Positions 1 to 7,569 of a stretch of 64,000 bases of DNA are shown one piece after another. This DNA is from Cruoricaptor ignavus (GTDB lineage: Bacteria > Bacteroidota > Bacteroidia > Flavobacteriales > Weeksellaceae), in assembly GCF_900141665.1 (NCBI RefSeq), contig NZ_FQYI01000006.1:94605-158604 (forward strand). Reading direction: 5' to 3'. How positions within the stretch are numbered: position 1 is the stretch's first letter; each line of letters begins with the position of its first letter. A program made the translations under genes and the position numbers. The notes under the pieces are model-generated. The model worked only from the letters and a program-made list of their open reading frames with translations. It did no database searches and was not told the DNA's origin.

Positions 1-2103
1 TATATAATCGTAGTCCCTTTTCAGCGCTTCCACCAACTGGGCATACCTCCCGTTGGCGAGGAGCTCCGCAGGATTTGGAGGGATGGCTCCGGAAAAAATC
101 ACTTTCAGAAAAGAGTTATTTCTGCTTGTGTTGATAATTTCCGCGGGCGTTACTGAGGGGTCGTAAAGAAATTCTGTAAGTCCCTTCCCCAGTTGTCCCG
201 ACTCATATCTCGATAGCTGCGGATTTCTGATGTCCGACCCGATCAGCAATACCTTGCGCGATGCGCTGGCGAGGATAAGCGCGAGGTTGACGGCTGTAAA
301 GGTTTTTCCCTCCCCTTTCACGGAGGAGGTCACCATCACCACCCTGCCCTCTCCAGATTGCGGCAGCATAAAGTTTAAGTTGGTTGCCAATATCCTGAAG
401 GCTTCCGCCAGCGGAGAAAGGTCGTTCGCGGAAACAAGGTCTTTCTGCCCCGAAGGTACGGAAGGAATTTCCCCTACCACAGGGATGCCGTGTACCAGCC
501 GCTCCAGATCGGCACGGGTCTTAATCTTATTGTTAAGCAGTTCCGAAAGATAGATGAGCGCAAGCGGAACTAGAAGCCCCAGGGCCATAGCCACAGCATA
601 GTATACATTGCGTTTGGGTGCCACGATACCCGTGGTAAGAGCATCATCTACAATGCGGGCTTTCGGTGCTGCGATCTTTAGGGCAATGGCAGCCTCCTCC
701 CTTTTTTGAAGGAGAAGCAGGTACAGTTGCTCCTTAATAGTCTGCTGCCGCTCGATGCTGCGGAAAAGCTTCTCCTGCTGCGGGATCTTCGATATCCTTC
801 CGGCAAGTCTGCTTTGCTCCTGCGCTAGGGCATTGCGCTCTACCACCAGTGCCTGCCTGCTCTTCTGCAGGCTTTGCTGGATCGCCGTACGCATAGAGTT
901 GATCTGCTTGGTAACATCCTGAACTACGGGGTTTGCCGGCGTGGAGTTCTCCAGCAAACGGTTCCGCTCTATTATGAGCTGGTTATAGGTAGCAATATTT
1001 GCAGCTATGGCATTGTCCTGCAGCCCTATATTGAGTGGGAGCACCTGATAGCTCCCCTGCCTGTTAAGGTAGCCCAGAAGTCCGTCGGTAAGCTGAAGCT
1101 GTGCCTCGTTCTCCATCTCTCTCTGCTTTGCTGCTGCGCCGCTCTGCAGCGAGAGGTTTGCCTCCGTCTCGATATCAGCAATATTGTTGTTTCTTTTGAA
1201 GCTTTCCTTCTGATTTTCCACATCACCGAGTTCCTGCCCTATGATCCGCACGCGTTCATCGATGAAATCAGCCGTTTTCTGCGCTTCAGAATTTTTGTCA
1301 AGGATGGCATCCCTGTTATAATCTACTGCAAGCCTATTGAGGATATCCTCAGCTTTCTCAGGCAGTTCGGACTGCATACTTAGTACTATTACGGTGGTAT
1401 TTAAATCCGTAAGGTATGCGCTGAGACGCCCGAGAAACTGCCTTGCGCGGTTCATCCCGGACATAAACTCTAGCTCATACACCGTATTGCGGTCGTCATT
1501 GCCTTTATAATCACCATTGGCCTGGAACATATACACCCCGAACGGCAGCTTTACAGCCCTGTTGAGAGGCGCCGTGATCTTTCCTCCCTTGAAGTACTCG
1601 GAATGTAGCGTGATATTGCTGTTGGTTACGGTAGCTTTCACAAGCCCTGGATACGCGGCTTTCGGCATCTCCTGCAGTACCCTCACGGTAAACGGTGCGC
1701 TGCTTTTGTACAGCTCTGTACGCTTGAATTTGCCTGGCTTATATATCACGGTTTCCAGGCCAAGCTCCCGCACCACCGACAACATCAGCTTCCTGGAGCG
1801 GAATATTTCAATTTCGTTATCCACGGAATTCGTACCCATACCCGAGATAGCGCCAATCTGGTTCGCCACAGAAAGCTCCGGCCCGCTCCCCACAGATTTG
1901 TTGGCTTCCTTGATGAGCACGGTAGATTCCGTCCTGTATACGGTACTGCTGTAGCGCAGTTTCAGCCAGGCAATGGTAAGGGCTATCAGAAGGCTGAGGG
2001 CGATCCAAGGCCATCTGTGCAGATAAGGCCTGAGTACCTCCCTGAAGTTTTTTCTTTTATCCTCTTCCGCAATAAGCTGAGGCGCTGGTAAGCTGTTCTC
2101 CAA
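1..2103 (-). CDS. Wzc-like polysaccharide co-polymerase / tyrosine autokinase (3' end outside window)
   Basis: Controls chain length and export of capsule or exopolysaccharide in the inner membrane. About 700 codons are visible. An N-terminal membrane helix (WPWIALSLLIALTIAW, about residues 29-45) precedes a long periplasmic domain with coiled-coil stretches. A second helix (YYAVAMALGLLVPLALIYL) leads into a cytoplasmic BY-kinase with Walker A SSVKGEGKT (near base 320) and Walker A' LLIGSDIRNP. The window edge cuts the gene at RDYDYI, just before Walker B, so the C-terminal tyrosine cluster cannot be judged. I chose the TTG at 2103-2101 (TTG GAG AAC AGC) as start because the upstream stop TAA at 2112-2110 lies in the same frame with only CAA ATT between. 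It is the last visible gene of the polysaccharide operon, right behind the export lipoprotein, its usual partner. Confidence 0.9.
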   Translation of the reverse strand, partial: MENSLPAPQLIAEEDKRKNFREVLRPYLHRWPWIALSLLIALTIAWLKLRYSSTVYRTESTVLIKEANKSVGSGPELSVANQIGAISGMGTNSVDNEIEIFRSRKLMLSVVRELGLETVIYKPGKFKRTELYKSSAPFTVRVLQEMPKAAYPGLVKATVTNSNITLHSEYFKGGKITAPLNRAVKLPFGVYMFQANGDYKGNDDRNTVYELEFMSGMNRARQFLGRLSAYLTDLNTTVIVLSMQSELPEKAEDILNRLAVDYNRDAILDKNSEAQKTADFIDERVRIIGQELGDVENQKESFKRNNNIADIETEANLSLQSGAAAKQREMENEAQLQLTDGLLGYLNRQGSYQVLPLNIGLQDNAIAANIATYNQLIIERNRLLENSTPANPVVQDVTKQINSMRTAIQQSLQKSRQALVVERNALAQEQSRLAGRISKIPQQEKLFRSIERQQTIKEQLYLLLLQKREEAAIALKIAAPKARIVDDALTTGIVAPKRNVYYAVAMALGLLVPLALIYLSELLNNKIKTRADLERLVHGIPVVGEIPSVPSGQKDLVSANDLSPLAEAFRILATNLNFMLPQSGEGRVVMVTSSVKGEGKTFTAVNLALILASASRKVLLIGSDIRNPQLSRYESGQLGKGLTEFLYDPSVTPAEIINTSRNNSFLKVIFSGAIPPNPAELLANGRYAQLVEALKRDYDYI

Positions 2104-2109
2104 AATTTG

Positions 2110-2916
2110 TTATTTTCTTAAAATAATAGCTACTAATGTAATCAGCAGGGACGCGCCGGAGAGGTACAGCCCGATGTTGGGGTTGGTTCTGGCGGTATTC
2201 TGCTTTGTGGTATTTGCTTCCACATAGATTACATCATTCTGTTTCAGGTAATAATACGGAGAATTGATAAATTCCGCAGAGGTAAGATTCAGCCGCTGCC
2301 GCGTGATCTCGCCGTCGTTATTTCTTACCACGAGTACATTCGTGCGGACTCCGTAGATCGTGAGGTCGCCCGCCAGGCCAAGCGCGCTGAGTACTGTAGC
2401 CGAACCGTCTGGGATATTATAAGTGCCTGGGTTGGCCACCTCGCCCAGTACGGTAACTTTAAAATTGTTCGTACGCAGATCTACCACGGGGTTTTTCACA
2501 TATTCCGTAAGCAGCAGTGTGAGCTTTTCGCGGAACTGTTCCTGATTAAGCCCCGTAGTGCTGATTTTTCCTATCACAGGATAGTTAATATATCCGTCCG
2601 TATCTACCGTATATACAGTCCCCGGCCCGGAGGTAGATGCCGCCTGCGCCCCGGATCTGCTCTGGGAATACTGCGCCACGCTTCCGCTGGAGGAGTAGGT
2701 TTGATTGAAAGGCCGCACCACATCCATATCCTTGGCACTTACAAAGATTACCAGCTGATCGCCGGGCTGAATGGTGTTTACCGTATTCTTCACCGACGCC
2801 TCCACCGCAATACTTTCGATGTCCTGCATATAATTTATATCATTCTGCGGCCTACACGATAGTACTGCAAATATCAAGGCGATAAGCGGCAATATCAGCT
2901 TAAAAACTTTACTCAT
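2110..2916 (-). CDS. polysaccharide export outer-membrane lipoprotein (Wza-like, Poly_export/SLBB)
   Basis: Outer-membrane channel subunit for capsule or exopolysaccharide export, the partner of the Wzc-like protein that follows 6 bp downstream. The start MSKVFKLILPLIALIFAVLSC gives a lipoprotein signal with lipobox AVLSC (Cys21). The reading frame is open up to 2973, but that start would put 19 residues ahead of the signal and overlap the preceding gene. Next comes a Poly_export domain (NTIQPGDQLVIFVSAKD ... GYINYPVIGKI), then an SLBB-type domain (FKVTVLGEVANPGTY), and a C-terminal hydrophobic helix LYLSGASLLITLVAIILRK. Wza ends in an amphipathic helix that crosses the outer membrane, so the last helix may play that role. 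The total is 268 aa, normal for Bacteroidota members. Confidence 0.9.
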   Translation of the reverse strand: MSKVFKLILPLIALIFAVLSCRPQNDINYMQDIESIAVEASVKNTVNTIQPGDQLVIFVSAKDMDVVRPFNQTYSSSGSVAQYSQSRSGAQAASTSGPGTVYTVDTDGYINYPVIGKISTTGLNQEQFREKLTLLLTEYVKNPVVDLRTNNFKVTVLGEVANPGTYNIPDGSATVLSALGLAGDLTIYGVRTNVLVVRNNDGEITRQRLNLTSAEFINSPYYYLKQNDVIYVEANTTKQNTARTNPNIGLYLSGASLLITLVAIILRK

Positions 2917-2947
2917 CCTTATGTATTCTGCGGTCAAAGATAAATAT

Positions 2948-4882
2948 TTATTTCGCCACATCAAGCATTTCAAATTCCGAATTTCTGCTGATGAACTCCG
3001 GCACCATAGCCTTGAGAACTTTTACCACCTCCGTTCTGTCCTCCTGCCCTGCAGCGGTTATAATTTCTTGGTAAAGTAAATCTATGCGTTCGTAAGGCAC
3101 TCCGGGGCCCTTGGAAATCATTATTTTCTCGTGGTGCGTAGGCATCGTTTTGGCATTGTCGCTCAGCAGCTCTTCATATAGCTTCTCACCCGGGCGCAAA
3201 CCTGTGATGGTGATAGGTATATCCACCTCCGGTATCATTCCGGAAAGCCGGATCATCCTCCGGGCGAGATCGATAATCTTCACCGGCTCCCCCATATCGA
3301 AGACATAGATCTCCCCGCCCTGCCCCATGGTCCCTGCCTGCAGCACCAGCTCGCAAGCCTCAGGTATGGTCATAAAGTAGCGCACTATTTCCGGGTGGGT
3401 GATGGTTACTGGCCCCCCCGCCTCTATCTGCCTCTTGAAATGAGGGATTACAGACCCGTTGGAGCCAAGCACATTCCCGAATCTCGTGGTGATAAATTTG
3501 GTACGCGCCGCCGTATGCTTCTGCAGCGCCTGCACATAGAGCTCCGCGGCGCGCTTCGTAGCACCCATTACATTGGTAGGGTTCACGGCTTTATCCGTTG
3601 ATACCATTACAAAACGGTTGATGTTGTACCTGCAGGCTAGGTCTGCAAGATTCTTGGTACCCAGGATGTTCACCAGCACGCCTTCGTGCGGGTTTTCCTC
3701 TATCAGCGGCACATGCTTGTAGGCAGCCGCGTGATACACCATCGAGATATCGTACTGCTGGAAAATGGGCTCCAGACGCTCCCTGTTGGATATATCTGCA
3801 AGGATGAACTTAAAATTCACATCCGGAAACTTGCTGCTCATCTCAAGCTCAACATCGTAAAGAGGCGTCTCCGCCTGATCCAGCACCACTACCAGCGACG
3901 GCCGGAAGCCCGCCACCTGCCGCACTATCTCGCTGCCGATGGAGCCCGCACCGCCGGTTACCAGTACCGCCTTCCCGTAGTGCCGTTTCTTTACTTCTTC
4001 ATTTTCTATGGAGATGGGCTTGCGGTTCAGCAGGTCCTCAATCTGCAGCTGCCGGATTCCCGCAGCCGGGTCGGCGGCGCGCATATCCTGCACCACGGGG
4101 GCCTTCAGTACCTGTAGGCCTGCCCCCAGGGCTAGGTTGGTCCACTCCTCCAGCTCTTCCGGGGACATCAGCTCTTTTATTATTACCACCGCATCAAATT
4201 TCTCCCCGGCATTCTCCTTATTCAGAATTTCTTTGGAATAGATCCTCCTTCCCAAAAGCTGCGCCCGCTTATGATCCGTTCGTGCAGTAATAAAGCCCGC
4301 AAGCTCGTAGGGCACCACAGGATTGTCCAGTATCGCATTTGCCACCGCCACGGAGGACTCGCCAATCCCCAGTACCAGCACCCTCTTCTTGGACGAGGCA
4401 CGCTTAAACTCATTGAGGAAATGAAAAACCTGCTTAATGACGATGCGGAAAAGGAAAAGCAAAATGACCAGCACCAGCATATAGACCAGCGGTACAGTGG
4501 TAAGGTAGAGCTTCTGGCGGGTGGTAAAATAGACCGCATAATTCAGCGCCAGCAGCGTAGCCGAAGTACAGAAACAGGCAAGCAGGATCTTGAACAGGTC
4601 AAAAAAATTAGAGTGGCGGATGATCCCCGCATAGGTCCGGAACACGAACATATACACTACCGTGGTGCCGATGATGATGGCACCCTTCATCTCGTGGGAA
4701 ATATAATCCGGGGGAATGACATTCAGCCGGAGGATGATCTCAGAAGAAATCAGCAGCGCCAACAAGGAGAGCAGGATATCGAACAGAAGTACTGCCCAAC
4801 GGGGCATATACCGCATTTCTGATATCTTTATCATATTATCGCCTTTGTAGATGTGCGAAAAGGCAGATTTCATCCGTTTCAT
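2948..4882 (-). CDS. membrane-bound nucleotide-sugar 4,6-dehydratase/epimerase (CapD/WbpM/PglF family)
   Basis: Predicted to convert a UDP-HexNAc to its 4-keto-6-deoxy form at the cytoplasmic membrane, the first step toward an amino-dideoxy sugar. The N-terminal quarter has four membrane helices (about residues 29-47, 66-82, 97-116, 125-148). A first Rossmann-like domain follows (VLVLGIGESS, about 168), then the catalytic SDR domain with NAD motif GGAGSIGSE (310-318), VYHAAAYKHVPL (383-394) and the active-site segment VSTDKAVNPTNVMGATK (427-443), which matches the T/D/K plus M/K pattern of PglF and WbpM. At 644 aa it has full family length. AAGGAG lies 7 bases before the ATG at 4882 and supports this start, although Met17 (4834) is possible. 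It sits between the aminotransferase (32 bp gap) and the exporter. Confidence 0.92.
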   Translation of the reverse strand: MKRMKSAFSHIYKGDNMIKISEMRYMPRWAVLLFDILLSLLALLISSEIILRLNVIPPDYISHEMKGAIIIGTTVVYMFVFRTYAGIIRHSNFFDLFKILLACFCTSATLLALNYAVYFTTRQKLYLTTVPLVYMLVLVILLFLFRIVIKQVFHFLNEFKRASSKKRVLVLGIGESSVAVANAILDNPVVPYELAGFITARTDHKRAQLLGRRIYSKEILNKENAGEKFDAVVIIKELMSPEELEEWTNLALGAGLQVLKAPVVQDMRAADPAAGIRQLQIEDLLNRKPISIENEEVKKRHYGKAVLVTGGAGSIGSEIVRQVAGFRPSLVVVLDQAETPLYDVELEMSSKFPDVNFKFILADISNRERLEPIFQQYDISMVYHAAAYKHVPLIEENPHEGVLVNILGTKNLADLACRYNINRFVMVSTDKAVNPTNVMGATKRAAELYVQALQKHTAARTKFITTRFGNVLGSNGSVIPHFKRQIEAGGPVTITHPEIVRYFMTIPEACELVLQAGTMGQGGEIYVFDMGEPVKIIDLARRMIRLSGMIPEVDIPITITGLRPGEKLYEELLSDNAKTMPTHHEKIMISKGPGVPYERIDLLYQEIITAAGQEDRTEVVKVLKAMVPEFISRNSEFEMLDVAK

Positions 4883-4914
4883 CCTGCTGCTCCTTGTCGA
4901 ATTTATTTTATTGC

Positions 4915-6051
4915 TTATCTGAAGTTTTCAAGCACCTCCCGGATCCTTCCCCGGTCATCCTCTGTCAGGTTAGATCCAGACGGCAGGCACAGCCCGTCGC
5001 GGAACAGTTGCTCCGCAGTGCCTCCACCGAAGAATGCCGCATCCGAAAACACCGGCTGCATATGCATAGGCTTCCACAATGGTCTGGATTCTATGTTATC
5101 CTCTAGAAATTTCAGCCTGAGGTCTTCCCTTGTGAAGCCCGTTTTTTCAGAATCAATTACTATCGCAGAGAGCCAGTGGTTGGAGTAAAAAGCATCCGAC
5201 GGCTCGGTAAGAAGGCTCACGCCGCCCCACCCGCGGAATATCTCCTCATAAAAGCTATGGTTGCGCCTGCGTGCCTCCACTCTCTCCTGCAGCACCTCCA
5301 TCTGCCCCCTGCCTATGCCGGCAACTATGTTGCTCATCCGGTAGTTGTACCCGATCTCCGAATGCTGGTAGTGCGGAGCCTGGTCCCTCGCCTGCGTGGA
5401 GAGGAATATCGCCTTCTGCTTCTGCTCCTCCGTACTGCAGGCAAGTGCGCCGCCCCCGGAGGTAGTGATGATTTTATTCCCGTTAAAACTCAGGATAGCC
5501 ATATCGCCAAGCGTGCCGCATTTTTTCTCCTTATACACGCTGCCCAGCGCCTCTGCCGCATCCTCTATCACCGGTATCTCATATTCTGCCGCCACCGCCA
5601 GAATCTCGTCCATCTTCGCGGGCATACCGTAAAGATGAACTGGGATAATGGCCTTCGGCTTCCTGCCGCGCCGGATGCCGGACTCTACCGCTTCCCGCAG
5701 GGCTTCGGGGCACATATTCCAGGTCTCCGGCTCACTGTCTATAAACACGGGCTTCGCTCCTACATAGGTGATAGGATTTGCAGAAGCGGAGAAGGTCATA
5801 CTCTGGCAGATCACCTCATCACCATAGCCTACACCGAGGATGATAAGCGCCAGGTGCAGGGCTGCCGTTCCGGCACTCAGTGCCGCCACCCTCATATCTC
5901 CGCCGAGAAAGTCCGAAAGGCTGTTTTCAAACTCATTCACATTGGGGCCTAGGGGCGCCACCCAGTTTTCATCAAAGGCTTCGTGGATGTATTTCAGCTC
6001 GCCGCCGCCCATATGCGGAGACGAGAGCCATATCTTCGGTTTATTTTCCAT
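4915..6051 (-). CDS. DegT/DnrJ/EryC1/StrS PLP-dependent sugar aminotransferase
   Basis: Transfers an amino group to a keto-sugar nucleotide. With the PglF-type dehydratase next door, the likely product is a 4-amino-4,6-dideoxy UDP-sugar (PglE/EpsN-like). The start SSPHMGGGELKYIHEAF with VAPLGPNVNEFE is typical of the EpsN/PglE branch. PLP-site features are SAGTAALHLAL (59-69), IEDAAEALG (162-170) and the Schiff-base lysine K193 in SFNGNKIITTSGGG. I set the start at MENKPK (6051). A longer frame to 6117 would add 22 non-conserved residues. From 6051 the gene overlaps the preceding oxidoreductase by 11 bp, a sign of translational coupling. Substrate is inferred; a WbpE-type 3-amino sugar is the alternative, given the WbpB-like oxidoreductase upstream. 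Confidence 0.9.
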   Translation of the reverse strand: MENKPKIWLSSPHMGGGELKYIHEAFDENWVAPLGPNVNEFENSLSDFLGGDMRVAALSAGTAALHLALIILGVGYGDEVICQSMTFSASANPITYVGAKPVFIDSEPETWNMCPEALREAVESGIRRGRKPKAIIPVHLYGMPAKMDEILAVAAEYEIPVIEDAAEALGSVYKEKKCGTLGDMAILSFNGNKIITTSGGGALACSTEEQKQKAIFLSTQARDQAPHYQHSEIGYNYRMSNIVAGIGRGQMEVLQERVEARRRNHSFYEEIFRGWGGVSLLTEPSDAFYSNHWLSAIVIDSEKTGFTREDLRLKFLEDNIESRPLWKPMHMQPVFSDAAFFGGGTAEQLFRDGLCLPSGSNLTEDDRGRIREVLENFR

Positions 6052-7114
6052 AGAGTGTATTTTCAGTAAGTGATGCGGCAGTTTTATTATTCTGGCGTGC
6101 CGCTCCTGCCGCGGCATAGATGTTTTCTATTATGTTCGTCACCTCTCTGCCGTCCTCCGCGGATACTGCCACTTCTGCGCCGTCCTTCAGGACATCCACC
6201 ACATTCTGGATGATGAAGTGATGATTGGCGGCAGATCCCTTGTAGCTCCCGTAGTCGTTGGAGGCTGGCGTATCCGCCAGTATCGGCATCCGGTAGTTCT
6301 CTATGTGGCAGTAATCTACCCTGTCCATATACTGCCCGCCGATCTTCACGGAGCCTTTCTCCGCAATCACCGTCATAGAGCTTTCCATATTGCAGTCCCA
6401 TACGCTTGTGGTAAAGTTCAGGCACCCCATTCCCCCGTCCCGAAGGCGGAAGTTCACCATCCCAGAATCTTCGAAGCAGGTAAGCCCTTTATGATTAAAG
6501 CTCTCCATCCGCGCAGTGATGTCGCTGATGCTGCCGAACATCCAGTACATTATATCAATAAAATGGGAAAACTGAGTGAAGAGAGTCCCCCCATCCAGAT
6601 CAGCGGTGCCCCGCCAGCCGTTTGCCTGGTAATACCGCGCGTCGCGGTTCCAGAAGCAGTTCAGCTGCAGCATGAATATTCTACCCAGCATCCCGCTCTC
6701 CACAATGGATTTCAGCCACACCGCCGGCGGCGAAAACCTGTTCTGCATTACCATAAACAGTTTTACTCCCTTTTGCTCTGCCAGGGACAGCAGCTCATCC
6801 GCCTGCCAGGTGTGCAGCGCCATAGGCTTCTCCAGCACTATGTGGCACCCTGCATTTATAAGTTTTTTTGCGTGCCGGTAGTGGCATCCGTTTGGCGTGG
6901 CGATGCATACCACATCGGGCAGAGATCCGCCCGCAAGCAGATCCTCCAGGGAGGAAAAGAAAGCTGCTCCGTAGGACTGCGCAATTTCCGAAACCTCCTC
7001 CCGGACATCCGCGATGCTCTGGAGCTCGCAGTCCGGGTGGGAAATTATCATCTCCAAATGCCTCCTGCCGATGTGGCCGCAGCCTAATACCGCAAACTTA
7101 ATCTTATTAGTCAT
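6041..7114 (-). CDS. Gfo/Idh/MocA-family sugar-nucleotide oxidoreductase (WbpB/WlbA-like)
   Basis: NAD(P)-dependent dehydrogenase of a sugar nucleotide. The N-terminal Rossmann fold carries GCGHIGRRH (11-19), and the family motif EKP is at 95-97. The region FWNRDARYYQ...GWRGTADLDGG resembles enzymes that oxidise the 3-position of UDP-GlcNAc uronate (WbpB/WlbA), but the substrate is inferred. At 357 aa it has normal length. It is the first gene of the visible polysaccharide operon; its stop overlaps the start of the aminotransferase by 11 bp. A TACATTTG -7 box lies about 65 bases upstream, and the leader contains a perfect hairpin just before the ATG. Confidence 0.88.
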   Translation of the reverse strand: MTNKIKFAVLGCGHIGRRHLEMIISHPDCELQSIADVREEVSEIAQSYGAAFFSSLEDLLAGGSLPDVVCIATPNGCHYRHAKKLINAGCHIVLEKPMALHTWQADELLSLAEQKGVKLFMVMQNRFSPPAVWLKSIVESGMLGRIFMLQLNCFWNRDARYYQANGWRGTADLDGGTLFTQFSHFIDIMYWMFGSISDITARMESFNHKGLTCFEDSGMVNFRLRDGGMGCLNFTTSVWDCNMESSMTVIAEKGSVKIGGQYMDRVDYCHIENYRMPILADTPASNDYGSYKGSAANHHFIIQNVVDVLKDGAEVAVSAEDGREVTNIIENIYAAAGAARQNNKTAASLTENTLYGK

Positions 7115-7120
7115 AATGTT

Positions 7121-7145
7121 CTGCGGAGGGTATTTCGCTCCGCAG
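7121..7145 (-). promoter_or_regulatory. perfect hairpin in the leader of the polysaccharide operon
   Basis: CTGCGGAG (7121-7128) pairs perfectly with CTCCGCAG (7138-7145) around a 9-base loop, ending 6 bases before the ATG at 7114. No U-run follows, so it is not an intrinsic terminator. It could block ribosome entry, bind a protein, or be a dyad operator. Confidence 0.45.
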
Positions 7146-7177
7146 TATGCTATATTTAATAGCTGTACAAACGGCTA

Positions 7178-7185
7178 CAAATGTA
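7178..7185 (-). promoter_or_regulatory. -7 box of the polysaccharide operon
   Basis: Reads TACATTTG on the minus strand, a full match to the Bacteroidota TAnnTTTG element, 64 bases before the oxidoreductase start. No clear -33 TTG at the usual spacing. Confidence 0.45.
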
Positions 7186-7250
7186 GTAAATTAACAAATA
7201 TATTTACCGCTCTGCGTCCTATTCTTTATGAAAAAAAACAAACTAAAAAA

Positions 7251-7273
7251 GTGCCGCCCCGTCGGGGCGGCAC
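7251..7273 (-). terminator. intrinsic terminator after the small PID-CTERM-like gene
   Basis: GTGCCGCCCC / GGGGCGGCAC with a 3-base loop, followed on the minus strand by a T-run (plus-strand AAAAAA before 7251). It ends the 11109-to-7310 transcript. Confidence 0.85.
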
Positions 7274-7309
7274 TTCAACTACCTTGTAGAACAGCTTTAT
7301 AAAAAAACC

Positions 7310-7552
7310 TTATGCCTTTCTCATTTTTTTTGCGCCGTAGGCTGCAGCTGCCAACCCTGCCGCCGCAAGGAACGGTATGTACTGATCTATCGGGCTGGTA
7401 GGAAGGTTCCCCGGGTTGCCCGGTCCCCTTTCGGTTTCTTCCTGGGCGTATTCCGCCTCTGGCACCTCATAGATAAATCTGTTCGCGGATGCTTCCTGAG
7501 CGTATGCCTGCGACAGGGCAGCCAAGGAAAGTAGGATTATCAACTTTTTCAT
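7310..7552 (-). CDS. small secreted protein with PID-CTERM-like sorting tail
   Basis: 80 aa. A signal peptide ends near YAQ (residue 19). A mature stretch of about 30 residues is acidic and Pro/Gly-rich (ETERGPGNPGNLPTSPID). A C-terminal tail follows: PTSPIDQYIP, a hydrophobic helix FLAAAGLAAAAYG, and basic KKMRKA. The form (motif, helix, positive end) is that of a protein-sorting signal such as PEP-CTERM; flavobacterial versions are, from memory, called PID-CTERM. The gene lies 17 bp behind a large T9SS protein gene. It is a paralogue of the 84-aa gene at 13181, which sits in the same place behind the other T9SS protein. Function is unknown; a role in display or processing of its T9SS neighbour is inferred from context only. 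Confidence 0.8.
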   Translation of the reverse strand: MKKLIILLSLAALSQAYAQEASANRFIYEVPEAEYAQEETERGPGNPGNLPTSPIDQYIPFLAAAGLAAAAYGAKKMRKA

Positions 7553-7569
7553 TTTATTCTGAGTTTCGG

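Noticed and set aside
5176..5952. 258-codon plus-strand frame opposite the aminotransferase
   Set aside because: Its composition (many Arg, His, Leu) and lack of any domain mark it as an antisense shadow of a well-recognised enzyme gene.
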